A DNA stretch of 64,000 nt, taken from NCBI GenBank assembly GCA_946480915.1, contig CAMLLO010000010.1, positions 1 to 64,000 of the forward strand, written 5' to 3'. Within the stretch, counting starts at the first letter, position 1. The number at the start of each line of letters is the position of its first letter. The position numbers and the translations under genes are program-made. Of this stretch, positions 37,757-46,880 are shown in pieces. Source of the DNA: an uncultured Sphingobacteriaceae bacterium (lineage in GTDB: Bacteria; Bacteroidota; Bacteroidia; Sphingobacteriales; Sphingobacteriaceae). The notes below the pieces were generated by a model. That model did no database searches and was not told the origin of the DNA. It worked only from the letters and a program-made list of their open reading frames with translations.

Positions 37757-37769
37757 AAACCTTATCATA
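37757..37769 (+). promoter_or_regulatory. Conserved start-proximal leader
   Basis: Reads aaaccttatcata directly before the ATG at 37770, matching the leader before 2323 at most positions. Confidence 0.45.
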
Positions 37770-39263
37770 ATGAAAAAACTACTTATCACTGCTTTTGCTA
37801 TTCTTATTTCTAGCCAAAGTTATTCGCAAAACACATTTCCTCAAACTGGAAACGCAGGTATAGGAGAGACTAATTCCGGAGCATCGCTTACGATCTTTAA
37901 TTCTACTCCGTATGTAGATAATGAATTATTGAGATTAAAATCAGGGATAGCCTGGGGAGGGAATACCGGACATATGTCTCTTTATAATGGAAGTGTTGAA
38001 AATGCACGATTCGCATGGTTTATGGGAGATGGTAATCTTCAGGACGGTAATCTTCTTTTTTACACTAAAGAAGGTGGAGGAACCCTACAGGAACGCTTAA
38101 GAATAAAACATAATGGTAACGTGGGTATTGGTACAAGTAGCCCTGATTCTAGACTACATATAGGTCTGAGTAATGGCGCACAATTAAGAGTCGATTACAA
38201 TAACACTGGCGACAATTATTACGATGCGAACAAGCATATATTTAGAGGAAATGGCGGTTTTTCTGAAATATTATACCTCAATGGGGCGACTAGTAGAGTA
38301 GGTATTGGCACTACAATACCTACATCTAAATTAGAGGTGTGGGATATTACTTCAGGATCAGGAATAAGCCAAATGTTAAATCTTTCCAATGGGAGCGATG
38401 CGGATTTGAATTTCAAAGTCAGTCAGGTAGGGGCAACACAGAAATATTTCTCAATTAGTCCCAGCGTGGCGATCCCTATTGCTTTAGCTACTACTACGGG
38501 AGTGAATGTAGGAATTGGTACATCAACTCCAGGAGCAAAACTTGATGTGAATGGTATCATTCAGACTTATAATAAGGATGCAAATTTCGCGACATGGGAT
38601 AATTTAAGAGTTTGGTCTGAGGGAGAAAATAGCTATATAGAATCGAATGGAGATGAGAAGGGGTTGGTTATTAAATCTAATGGGGGAAATAAGATTCTGC
38701 TGAAAAGTAAGGTGGGGGTAGGTGTAGAAAATCCACAGGAAAACTTAGAGGTAAATGGTACAATAAGATCTGAGGTATGGCGCCCTACAGGCTCAGAGCA
38801 AGATGATTTTTACTTGGATGTAGAACCAGGAACACGAATTTTAAGGACAAGAAACTGGAACACTTCGGCTCCAAACATAGGGGCGACAGGATTACATACG
38901 GGTGTAGGTTTTTTTGATGGTTCCGTGGGTATTGGTACCGCTAACTTAACGGAAAAACTTAATGTTAATGGCAGCATAAGAGCACAGGCTGTAAAAGTTA
39001 GTGCTGAAGGCTGGCCAGATTATGTGTTCGAGCCATCTTATAAGCTGCCGGATTTACAGGTTACAGAGCAGTTTATCAAAGAGAACAAACATCTTCCTGA
39101 AATACCATCTGCTAAAGAGGTTCAAAGCAATGGGATAGAACTTGGTCAAATGAATGCTTTGCTGCTGAAAAAGATTGAGGAATTGACCTTGCATTTGATT
39201 CAATTAAGTAAAAAAGTAGATGAGCAGCAGGCACAAATAATAAAGCTTAAAACCAGTAAATAA
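37770..39263 (+). CDS. Secreted fibre-like repeat protein (array member, subtype C)
   Basis: 497 residues. The signal peptide is about 1-19 (F-A-I-L-I-S-S-Q-S-Y-S-Q). The body starts with G-N-A-G-I-G-E-T-N and carries at least five G-N-V-G-I-G-T-S-S-P or related units, each followed by a short beta-rich segment with a K-L-x-V or R-L-H-I start. The C-terminal module is subtype C (LNVNGSIRAQAVKVSAEGWP, DYVFEPSYKLPDLQVTEQF, HLPEIPSAKEVQSNGIELGQ, MNALLLKKIEELTLHLIQ). It is followed by a coiled coil with Q-Q-A-Q-I-I-K-L-K. The next, broken gene starts 22 bases downstream. Confidence 0.85.
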   Translation: MKKLLITAFAILISSQSYSQNTFPQTGNAGIGETNSGASLTIFNSTPYVDNELLRLKSGIAWGGNTGHMSLYNGSVENARFAWFMGDGNLQDGNLLFYTKEGGGTLQERLRIKHNGNVGIGTSSPDSRLHIGLSNGAQLRVDYNNTGDNYYDANKHIFRGNGGFSEILYLNGATSRVGIGTTIPTSKLEVWDITSGSGISQMLNLSNGSDADLNFKVSQVGATQKYFSISPSVAIPIALATTTGVNVGIGTSTPGAKLDVNGIIQTYNKDANFATWDNLRVWSEGENSYIESNGDEKGLVIKSNGGNKILLKSKVGVGVENPQENLEVNGTIRSEVWRPTGSEQDDFYLDVEPGTRILRTRNWNTSAPNIGATGLHTGVGFFDGSVGIGTANLTEKLNVNGSIRAQAVKVSAEGWPDYVFEPSYKLPDLQVTEQFIKENKHLPEIPSAKEVQSNGIELGQMNALLLKKIEELTLHLIQLSKKVDEQQAQIIKLKTSK

Positions 39264-39285
39264 CCTATCGCATATTTAAAATAAA

Positions 39286-39965
39286 ATGAAAAAAATACTA
39301 CTCATGCTTGGAGAACGCTTTGGCATAGCGGGAATTTTAATCCGACTTCGTATTTGCCCTTAACAGGCGGAACTCTGACAGGCGGTCTGGAAATTAACTC
39401 TCCATCTGGTCAATCTGCATTAAGGGCGATTGGAACTACAAGTAGTTTGTTGATTGGAAATGTTGGTAGCGGCGAGAATTATTATGATGCAGGTTCTTTC
39501 CACCAGTTTCAAATCAGGGGCGTTGAAAAGTTCTCAATTAGTTCGGCGGGGAACGCTGTTTTTGCAGGCTCCTTATCAGGCACCTCCGCCACCTTTAGCG
39601 GCAACATTGGTATCGGTACCGATAACCTAAGCGAAAAGTTAAATGTAAACGGCAATATAAGAGCCCGAGCAGTTAAGGTAAGCCCTGAAGGCTGGCCGGA
39701 TTACGTGTTTGAACAGTCCTACAAACTTCCGGACTTAAAGGTAACCGAACAATTCATCAAAGAGAACAAGCATTTGCCTGAAGTGCCTTCAGCAAAAGAA
39801 GTACAGACCAATGGTATAGAATTAGGCCAGATGAATGCTATGCTTTTGAAGAAGATTGAAGAACTTACTTTATATCTTATAGAATTAAAAAAGGACAATG
39901 AAAAGATTAAGGAAGACAACAGGATGCAACAACGTGAAATCAACCAGTTAAAAAACAAGAAATGA
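39286..39965 (+). pseudogene. Truncated, frameshifted fibre gene with phage-type tail-fibre motif
   Basis: An array-type start, ATG AAA AAA ATA CTA CTC at 39286, is followed almost at once by sequence in a different frame that encodes A-W-R-T-L-W-H-S-G-N-F-N-P-T-S-Y-L-P-L-T, a motif typical of phage tail fibre proteins, and then L-P-L-T-G-G-T-L-T-G. In that frame the protein runs to 39965 with S-L-S-G-T-S-A-T-F-S-G-N-I-G-I-G-T and a complete subtype C C-terminal module (WPDYVFEQSYKLPDLKVTEQ, HLPEVPSAKEVQTNGIELGQ). From the ATG frame, translation stops after about 25 codons. The signal peptide has therefore been joined out of frame to the middle of a fibre gene. An in-frame ATG at 39354 could give a 203-residue product without a signal peptide. 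The stop overlaps the start of the next gene (ATGA). Confidence 0.75.
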
Positions 39966-41353
39966 AAAAACTAATACCTGCCTTATTACTAATGCTCGTT
40001 TGCCTGAATGCAAAAGGACAACAAACTATTACGTTTAATCAGCTTAAAGCAAATGATGCCCAACCACTTCGGTACGAAATTGCAAGAATATATATCGATG
40101 TTGTAAATTGGAACTGGAGTGGTACAGCCGAAATAGACTTGCTTGAAAGGCATTATTCCGCAGGTTTGAAAAAAACTTATATCATCTCTTATGGATACCA
40201 AGTGCCTCCGAGAGCTTATTTAAAGGATATGAGCGGAGAAGGTGCCAATAGTTTTCAACTGACTCTAGGGACCGAGGTTGTTGTTTCTGGTAATATTAAA
40301 TATGTGCCCTTGTATGTAGATATAAAATATTACTCTGAAGTTAATGTCGTATTAAGAACCAACTGGCAAACTACTACAGATGCTTCTAATTCCAGTCAGG
40401 GGCGTTTGTATTATAATCAAGGCCCAACAGGACTAAGTATTCCTGATTTTGCAGCAGATGATATGGTACAACTGGCTAACAGGGCGGGGAGTACTATATT
40501 AAGCGGGAAGGTGGGGATAGGAACAACTACCCCTGGTTATAATTTGGAAGTTCATGGTGGTTCAAATGTCCTAAGACTTGTTGGGAACAATTCAACATCA
40601 TCCTCTCCAAGTATTGATATTTATGATAACGTGCATGGAACTGAATTTGTGGCTTCAACGAGTGCGGGCAAAGTGGATCTTTTTTCATATAGCAATCATC
40701 CTCTTGCATTGGGGGCTGCTAATGCCGAGAAGATGCGAATATTGCCAAATGGCAATATAGGTATTGGGACAACGACCCCTGAAACGCAACTTCATGTCAA
40801 CGGGATAACAACATCTAAGATTCTTACTTTGGCAGAGGGAACCACTCATATCGGTTATTTAGGTCGTGGAGGCTCAGTTACCGGCGGATGGAGTTCGCAT
40901 CCTGATATACTAAGTTTGAACTACCTGGGGAGGGATTTTTCAATCGGCGGATGGAGTAAATCAAATAGCAACTGGATGGGATCTTCATTGTATATTAATT
41001 CAGATAACGGAAACGTAGGTATAGGGACCACAACAAATCTTAGCGAAAAGCTAAATGTAAACGGAAACATAAGAGCAAGAGCTGTTATAGTTACTCCGGA
41101 CGGATGGGCTGATTATGTTTTTGACCCCTCTTACAAACTCCCCGATTTAAAAACCACCGAACAGTTCATCAAAGAAAATAATCATTTGCCTGAAATACCT
41201 TCTGCCAAGGAAGTTGAGAAAAGCGGAATAGAGTTAGGACAGATGAATGCCTTATTGTTAAAGAAGATTGAAGAACTTACACTTTACATGATCGGCCAAA
41301 ACAAGGAACTGGCTGAGTTAAAGGAAGAAGTAGCGAAGCTGAAAGCGAAGTAG
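39962..41353 (+). CDS. Secreted fibre-like repeat protein with distinct N-terminal cap (subtype C)
   Basis: 463 residues. The signal peptide is about 1-19 (L-M-L-V-C-L-N-A-K-G-Q). Residues about 20-135 form a beta-rich cap (I-T-F-N-Q-L-K-A-N-D-A-Q-P-L-R-Y-E-I, then A-E-I-D-L-L-E-R-H-Y) ending V-V-L-R-T-N-W. Three or four V-G-I-G-T-T-T-P units follow. The C-terminal module is subtype C (LNVNGNIRARAVIVTPDGWA, DYVFDPSYKLPDLKTTEQF, HLPEIPSAKEVEKSGIELGQ) with a coiled coil. The ATGA overlap with the broken gene upstream suggests translational coupling and a shared transcript. Confidence 0.85.
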   Translation: MKKLIPALLLMLVCLNAKGQQTITFNQLKANDAQPLRYEIARIYIDVVNWNWSGTAEIDLLERHYSAGLKKTYIISYGYQVPPRAYLKDMSGEGANSFQLTLGTEVVVSGNIKYVPLYVDIKYYSEVNVVLRTNWQTTTDASNSSQGRLYYNQGPTGLSIPDFAADDMVQLANRAGSTILSGKVGIGTTTPGYNLEVHGGSNVLRLVGNNSTSSSPSIDIYDNVHGTEFVASTSAGKVDLFSYSNHPLALGAANAEKMRILPNGNIGIGTTTPETQLHVNGITTSKILTLAEGTTHIGYLGRGGSVTGGWSSHPDILSLNYLGRDFSIGGWSKSNSNWMGSSLYINSDNGNVGIGTTTNLSEKLNVNGNIRARAVIVTPDGWADYVFDPSYKLPDLKTTEQFIKENNHLPEIPSAKEVEKSGIELGQMNALLLKKIEELTLYMIGQNKELAELKEEVAKLKAK

Positions 41354-41398
41354 CAATTTTGGATAGATAAAGATTTCCTTACTTTTAGGGTTAATATC

Positions 41399-41418
41399 AA
41401 CCTTAATCTTATCACTTA
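41399..41418 (+). promoter_or_regulatory. Conserved start-proximal leader, extended variant
   Basis: Reads aaccttaatcttatcactta before the ATG at 41419. It contains both the aacctta and the cttatcac halves seen in other leaders. Confidence 0.4.
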
Positions 41419-43584
41419 ATGAAATCCTTATGTCTTTACTTTGAAGTGTTTCTGTTCATCTCAGGAATACTTAACCCACTTTTTGCCAAATCTGAAGATA
41501 AAAACAATACAACTCTTACTAAACATGAACTGCGGCTCTCTTATGATTTTTGGAATTACCTGATAGACACCAGAAAGGTAGACAGTGCAAGTAATAGATT
41601 TTCTCTGTCAGGTCCAAGGCTATCTCACGGTATTTCACAAACTTCAATGACGATTAATTCATCCGATGCATTCGGGGTTGCTAAGGTCGGTACATGGGCT
41701 AGTGCGGCTAATTACGCAAGGTTCGGTCACATAAATTACGATGGCACTTCCGCTTATGGATTCCTGCAGGATCCTGTAGGTGATCTGGCTTTAAAGGGAA
41801 CCAATAAAATTGATTTGGAAAGCCCCCTGTATGGATCAACGGCGAATTTTACCGGTACCCTAACAGCATCTGAATTTGTAGGCTCATGGAATGGGTATCA
41901 GCATCAACAGGCCGATGATTTATATTATAGTATTGTATTTGATGCCTCTGCAGGGAAGTTGAGGTATGCACCATGGGAATCAATTAAAAGTAAATTGGGC
42001 TTAGGTTCGGCTGCGTATTTAAATGCTTCTCAAACTTCAATAGTGAACACCATCGTTCAAAGAGACGGGGTTGGTGATATTTCTGCCCGGGAATTTGCCA
42101 TTACTAATCCCGCTATTCATAATTCGGATATGTCTGCATTTGCAGGGATATATAGTACTTCAAACCAAGTGACCAAGTTTTCCGCACAAGCGGTTAAAAG
42201 TTTCTTAGGTTTAGGTTCAGCGGCGTATTTGGATCCTTCGCAATCGACTTTAGCTAATACTCTTGTTCAACGGGATGGCGTTGGAGATATTTCTGCTCGT
42301 GAGTTTGTGATTACGAGTCCAACAGTTCACAACTCAGATATGTCTGCTTTCGCAGGAATTTACAGTACATCCAACCAGGTCACCAAATTTTCGGCAAATG
42401 CAGTGAAATCATTTTTGGGATTGGGTTCATCCGCGTATGAGAATTCTTTCGATTATTTAAAATTAGCGCCTAATGTTTATATGCCAACGCATGCATACTT
42501 TGCAATTGGTAGTAGTTCCGGCAGAAATTTTATTCAATCCCATGCGAGCCAGCCTTTAGATATTAATCCTTTAGGGAACGCTGTAACTATAAATGGTCAA
42601 TCTTTAGGTTCAAACGCTTTTAGCTCAACTGCTTACTTGCCAGTGACTGGTGGATCAGTAACAGGGCCGTTGGCAATATCAGGTTTGGGTACTTTTTACG
42701 ATGATCTCAATGTAGCTGGAAAAGGGATATTTGGCGGAGCTATAATACCCGGTGCTGATTCTAATCCAGCTGCGTATAAAATCAGGACACAGAACAATTA
42801 TCTTGTATTTAATGGGGGAGCTAATGGTTATTCGTTCCAAAATCAGGATGGTACGGAGGGGGGATCTGTGGTTATGGGTGCCTTGAAAGGAACATCAGCA
42901 AATTTTACAAGTACGGTTACATCAGATGCCTGGCTGCAGTCGGTAACTGGGATTGTTCATAAAAATGACGTATCAACTAACAATACTTTCGGAATCTATT
43001 TTAGTAATACTGGTAGTCAGTCTTACGCGATATTCAAAGAATCAGGAGGATGGGAACACCCTTACCCAGACCTAAGAGTAGCCTTTCACACTGGAATAAA
43101 GATAGGAGCTCAAAGTATATATGGAGGCACCCGCTTTTATAACACAGAAACAATGTCAACTGAAATCATGAGCATAGGTAATGGGGACAATAACGTTAGA
43201 ATTTCCTATGGTTTGCAAGCAGTCTCCGGGACGTTCAGTGGAAATGTAGGAATAGGTACCGATAATCTTACCGAAAAACTCAATGTAAATGGTAATATAA
43301 GGGCCAGAGCTGTTAAAGTTGCTGTCGATGGCTGGCCGGATTATGTGTTTGAGCCTTCTTATAAATTGCCAAATTTAGGAACTACTGAGCAATATATTAA
43401 GGAGAATAAGCATCTGCCGGAAGTGCCTTCTGCTAAAGAAGTTGAGACAAACGGAATAGAACTGGGGCAAATGAATGCCTTATTGTTAAAGAAAGTTGAG
43501 GAACTCACTCTACATCTCATCGAACAGAATAAACGCATAAAAAGCTTAGAAACTCTTATCACAAACCCTAAACTTAAACCATGA
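41419..43584 (+). CDS. Secreted fibre-like protein with phage tail-repeat units (subtype C)
   Basis: 721 residues, signal peptide about 1-23 (I-L-N-P-L-F-A-K). The N-terminal segment D-F-W-N-Y-L-I-D-T-R-K is related to that of the gene at 821, and the following A-N-Y-A-R-F-G-H module also has a counterpart there. Residues about 190-345 hold two full copies and the beginning of a third of a repeat of about 70 residues: L-G-L-G-S-A-A-Y-L-N/D, N-T-x-V-Q-R-D-G-V-G-D-I-S-A-R-E-F and F-S-A-x-A-V-K-S-F. The L-G-L-G-S-A-A and Q-R-D-x-x-G-x-I-x-A-R elements are known from phage tail fibre repeats. A-Y-L-P-V-T-G-G-S-V-T-G follows at about 410. The C-terminal module is subtype C (WPDYVFEPSYKLPNLGTTEQ, HLPEVPSAKEVETNGIELGQ). 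This is the most phage-like protein of the array. The stop overlaps the next start (ATGA). Confidence 0.85.
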   Translation: MKSLCLYFEVFLFISGILNPLFAKSEDKNNTTLTKHELRLSYDFWNYLIDTRKVDSASNRFSLSGPRLSHGISQTSMTINSSDAFGVAKVGTWASAANYARFGHINYDGTSAYGFLQDPVGDLALKGTNKIDLESPLYGSTANFTGTLTASEFVGSWNGYQHQQADDLYYSIVFDASAGKLRYAPWESIKSKLGLGSAAYLNASQTSIVNTIVQRDGVGDISAREFAITNPAIHNSDMSAFAGIYSTSNQVTKFSAQAVKSFLGLGSAAYLDPSQSTLANTLVQRDGVGDISAREFVITSPTVHNSDMSAFAGIYSTSNQVTKFSANAVKSFLGLGSSAYENSFDYLKLAPNVYMPTHAYFAIGSSSGRNFIQSHASQPLDINPLGNAVTINGQSLGSNAFSSTAYLPVTGGSVTGPLAISGLGTFYDDLNVAGKGIFGGAIIPGADSNPAAYKIRTQNNYLVFNGGANGYSFQNQDGTEGGSVVMGALKGTSANFTSTVTSDAWLQSVTGIVHKNDVSTNNTFGIYFSNTGSQSYAIFKESGGWEHPYPDLRVAFHTGIKIGAQSIYGGTRFYNTETMSTEIMSIGNGDNNVRISYGLQAVSGTFSGNVGIGTDNLTEKLNVNGNIRARAVKVAVDGWPDYVFEPSYKLPNLGTTEQYIKENKHLPEVPSAKEVETNGIELGQMNALLLKKVEELTLHLIEQNKRIKSLETLITNPKLKP

Positions 43585-45290
43585 AAAATGTATTATTTAT
43601 TTTATTAGCAATTTTGCTGTACATTTCTACCTCTGCTCAGGAAACTAACCAAATTCTTTACCTAAACAATGGAAGTTTTACCAATACATACAATGGTCCA
43701 GGAATACAAGGTGCAAACCTGATTGGACCTGGTGGATTCTGGGCCATTAGAAATGCCGCGAATAATTCCATCAACTTCGATGTAAACAACGGGGCGAGCC
43801 CATTAACTGCCTTAACTATTTTGCAAAATAGCTATGTGGGGATTGGTACAAGCAGTCCGTTTGCTAAACTGCATATCAAAGACGGTACTTATACAGGTAC
43901 TCTTGCCTTAGGCAATGATGTTTATCCTGGTTTAATCCATTCTTCTGCGCTTAGTGGCGAATTCAGGATTGATAACCGTTCTTCGTTTATTGGATATATA
44001 ACATTTTTTCCCAACGGACAGGGAAGTACTCAAGGAACGGAGGCAATGAGAATCAATCAATCAGGACATGTTGGTATTGGAACTCAAATACCAGGTTCAA
44101 AACTTCATGTTCAGTCGGATGCAAATACATCTGGAGCGCCTCATAATGCACAGTTGTTTATTACCGGAAATACCCATCCGGAGAAAAGATTATCTCTGGG
44201 GTATAATACCTCTTCTAATTATGCTGAAATACAATCGCAGGCTTATGCCGGTGCTTTTACGCCATTAACTCTTAATCCAAATGGAGGAGCTGTTGGTATA
44301 GGAACAACTAATCCGGTATCGAAATTATCTGTTGGTGATTGGTTTGTAGAAGGTGGAAACTCGAATCGCCTGACAAAAGACTTAATCGTTAGTCAGAATA
44401 CGTATAACAGTCAAGTATTAGTTTCACATACAGTTGAACATAATTTATGGGCCAGTTATGCGACGGCTTATCATATTAATACATTAAATACTAGCGGGAG
44501 CCTGACAAATCGGTTTACTATTGATCCATATGGTAAAGTTGGGATTGGTACTACATCACCAAATTACAAGCTGGAAGTAAACGGTGATGTGGCTTTACCT
44601 TACACCGGAAAGTTGCTGTCAACAGAAGACCCAGGTAATTCTATAACTCTGCATAATGGTTATGGAGCGATGAAGTTTAATACAGCAAACCAAGACAGGA
44701 TGGTAATAAATTATGCAGGGAACGTGGGTGTTGGAACCTCTACGCCGGGTGCAAAGCAGGAGATATATCTTGCAAATGGAGGGATAAATCAATTCAGACT
44801 CAATACAGGATTTAATGGAGGTAATTATATAGATATCAATCCTTATATAGCCGGAGTTAATAATGGGGGGTTCTCAATATCACAAAATGGGAGCATCAGA
44901 TTAGTAATTGACAATTCTGGTAATGGCAACGTTGGTATTGGCACAACTACTCCAGGAGAAAAATTAACTGTTAACGGAAAAGTTCTTGCGAGAGAGATTA
45001 AAGTCACTCCAGACGGATGGTCCGATTATGTATTTGATCCTTCTTATAATTTGCCTGATCTAAAAGCTACCGAACAATATATAAAAGAGAATAAGCATTT
45101 GCCTGAAGTGCCTACTGCTTCAGAAGTCAAAGCAAACGGAATAGAGCTCGGAGAAATGAATACATTGCTTTTAAAGAAGATAGAAGAACTGACCTTACAT
45201 CTGATAGCGCAAAACAAGCGATTGGATGAGCAGGATAAAAAAAATGCTGAACAGCAAAAAGAAATTGAACAACTGAAATCTAAACTGTAA
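43581..45290 (+). CDS. Secreted fibre-like repeat protein (array member, subtype C)
   Basis: 569 residues. The signal peptide is about 1-19 (L-L-Y-I-S-T-S-A-Q). The body contains about seven V-G-I-G-T or V-G-V-G-T units, each followed by a K-L-x-V or K-Q-E-I start of a beta segment. Residues about 170-245 (K-L-H-V-Q-S-D-A-N-T-S-G-A-P to L-N-P-N-G-G-A-V-G-I-G-T) match a block in the gene at 50173 closely. The C-terminal module is subtype C (LTVNGKVLAREIKVTPDGWS, DYVFDPSYNLPDLKATEQY, HLPEVPTASEVKANGIELGE). It is followed by a long, strongly charged coiled coil (R-L-D-E-Q-D-K-K-N-A-E-Q-Q-K-E-I-E-Q-L-K). Overlaps the previous gene by 4 bases; 7 bases separate it from the next one. Confidence 0.85.
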   Translation: MKNVLFILLAILLYISTSAQETNQILYLNNGSFTNTYNGPGIQGANLIGPGGFWAIRNAANNSINFDVNNGASPLTALTILQNSYVGIGTSSPFAKLHIKDGTYTGTLALGNDVYPGLIHSSALSGEFRIDNRSSFIGYITFFPNGQGSTQGTEAMRINQSGHVGIGTQIPGSKLHVQSDANTSGAPHNAQLFITGNTHPEKRLSLGYNTSSNYAEIQSQAYAGAFTPLTLNPNGGAVGIGTTNPVSKLSVGDWFVEGGNSNRLTKDLIVSQNTYNSQVLVSHTVEHNLWASYATAYHINTLNTSGSLTNRFTIDPYGKVGIGTTSPNYKLEVNGDVALPYTGKLLSTEDPGNSITLHNGYGAMKFNTANQDRMVINYAGNVGVGTSTPGAKQEIYLANGGINQFRLNTGFNGGNYIDINPYIAGVNNGGFSISQNGSIRLVIDNSGNGNVGIGTTTPGEKLTVNGKVLAREIKVTPDGWSDYVFDPSYNLPDLKATEQYIKENKHLPEVPTASEVKANGIELGEMNTLLLKKIEELTLHLIAQNKRLDEQDKKNAEQQKEIEQLKSKL

Positions 45291-45297
45291 GGTCACT

Positions 45298-46548
45298 ATG
45301 AAAAGAATTCTTACAACTGTATTGGCAACTTTGGTTGCTGTTTATGGTTATGCGCAAAATACATATCCTTATCCTGAGAATGCGAATTTGGGAATTGGAA
45401 CGACTAATCCGGAGGCAAGATTATCGGTGAAAAATACTGCTGCTTATGAGATTTCCACATTTAACTCTATTGCTACTGGCGGCTATCTCACGTTTAAAAC
45501 TGCGGATGTTGTTAGAGGACATCTCCAATACGGGATGACGTTAAACGGTAATGGTGGTGGTACTCATATGTTATTAACCAATGCTGATGTAGGCGGGCAC
45601 ATTGCACTCCAAACAAGAACTTCGAGTGGCTTTTTTAATTCAAATGCTTTTATTGTAAACTCTAACGGAAATATAGGTACATCAAGTCCTATTCCAATTG
45701 GACCAGCTGCTTCTACCTTAGGAATCAACAGTACTAGTTCTGCCTATAGCGGTGGAGTTTCTTATATGGCAGATGGCCAAGTAAAAGGGTATACCTATTA
45801 TGATTATGGAGCCATGGCACTTCAGGGTGCTGCAGGAGTTCCAATTAAATTTATGACAAATAATGCTGAAGTAGTTCGCTTAACTAAAGGAGGTAATATG
45901 GGTATCGGAACCACTATTCCTGAGGCCAGGTTGGCCGTTAAAAATACAGATGCTCACGAGATCGCAACATTTAATTCTAAGGCTACCGGTGGGTATGTAA
46001 CCTTTAAAACTGCGGATATTGTTAGAGCGCATTTACAGTATGGATTAACCTTAGCAGGGGGTGAAAATGGTAATAACGTATTGATAACAAATGTGGACCA
46101 AGGAGGGAGTGTTGCACTTCAAACACGTACTGCGAGCGGAGGGCTTAATTCGCAAGCACTTGTAGTGAATTCAACCGGAGATGTGGGAATAGGTACTGCA
46201 ACAACTGATGCAAAACTCACTGTAGCGGGTAGGATCCACTCGCAGGAAGTAAAGGTTTCCATAGGTGCAGGCGGCGGAGCAGATTTTGTTTTTGAAAAGG
46301 ATTATAAGTTAAAACCGCTTGATGATGTAGCAGAATACATTTCAGTCAATAAACATTTACCAGAAATAGCTTCCGCTAAAGAAATGAAAAAGAATGGTCT
46401 TGAGTTGGGAGAGATGAATATAAAGCTGTTGCAAAAAATAGAAGAACTTACTTTGTATATGATAGAGCAGAATAAGGTTATTCAAATGCAAAATAAGCGA
46501 TTGGATATTCAAAAGGGAGAAATCGATCAACTTAAATCTAAACTATAA
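45298..46548 (+). CDS. Secreted fibre-like repeat protein with two related body copies (subtype B)
   Basis: 416 residues. Array-type signal peptide (MKRILTTVLATLVAVYGYAQ). The body contains two related copies of a block of about 90 residues: A-R-L-S-V-K-N-T-A-A-Y-E-I-S-T-F-N-S and A-R-L-A-V-K-N-T-D-A-H-E-I-A-T-F-N-S begin them, and V-A-L-Q-T-R-T-A-S-G or I-A-L-Q-T-R-T-S-S-G end them. Between them lies a Y-S-G-G-V-S-Y-M-A-D-G segment that resembles one at the start of the 48489 protein. The C-terminal module is subtype B (GRIHSQEVKVSIGAGGGADF, NKHLPEIASAKEMKKNGLEL). Immediately downstream is a collapsed copy of the same kind of gene. Confidence 0.85.
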   Translation: MKRILTTVLATLVAVYGYAQNTYPYPENANLGIGTTNPEARLSVKNTAAYEISTFNSIATGGYLTFKTADVVRGHLQYGMTLNGNGGGTHMLLTNADVGGHIALQTRTSSGFFNSNAFIVNSNGNIGTSSPIPIGPAASTLGINSTSSAYSGGVSYMADGQVKGYTYYDYGAMALQGAAGVPIKFMTNNAEVVRLTKGGNMGIGTTIPEARLAVKNTDAHEIATFNSKATGGYVTFKTADIVRAHLQYGLTLAGGENGNNVLITNVDQGGSVALQTRTASGGLNSQALVVNSTGDVGIGTATTDAKLTVAGRIHSQEVKVSIGAGGGADFVFEKDYKLKPLDDVAEYISVNKHLPEIASAKEMKKNGLELGEMNIKLLQKIEELTLYMIEQNKVIQMQNKRLDIQKGEIDQLKSKL

Positions 46549-46555
46549 GATCACT

Positions 46556-46870
46556 ATGAAAAGAGATCTTACAAGTGCATTGGCAATGTTGGTTGCTGTT
46601 TATGGGAATGCGCAAAATACATATCCCTATCCTGAAATATTGGAACACCAAGTCCTAATCGTGTTTTTCATATCCATAATAATGTGAGTTATGGCAATAA
46701 TTCCAATAATCAATTAGTGTTTAGAACGGGTGTATAGAAATGGTGAATCAGGAATTCTGCCGATTGATAATCAGTTGCCTTTGTACATGATTGAACAGAA
46801 CAAACTGTGTCAGTAACAAAATGAGCGTATTGTAATCCTTGAAAAGCAAATCAAAAAGCAGAAACCATAA
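46556..46870 (+). pseudogene. Collapsed copy of a fibre gene: start and tail kept, middle lost
   Basis: The first 60 or so bases nearly duplicate the start of the gene at 45298, including the bases before the ATG (tcactATGAAAAGA). The product starts MKRDLTSALAMLVAVYGNAQ and goes on N-T-Y-P-Y-P, then loses its frame. After about 150 bases of unclear sequence, a fibre-gene end is visible: L-Y-M-I-E-Q-N-K-L-C-Q, a stop, then Q-N-E-R-I-V-I-L-E-K-Q-I-K-K-Q-K-P to the stop at 46868. The central body and nearly all of the C-terminal module are missing. The pattern fits deletion between repeated segments followed by decay. Confidence 0.75.
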
Positions 46871-46880
46871 TTTTATCGAA

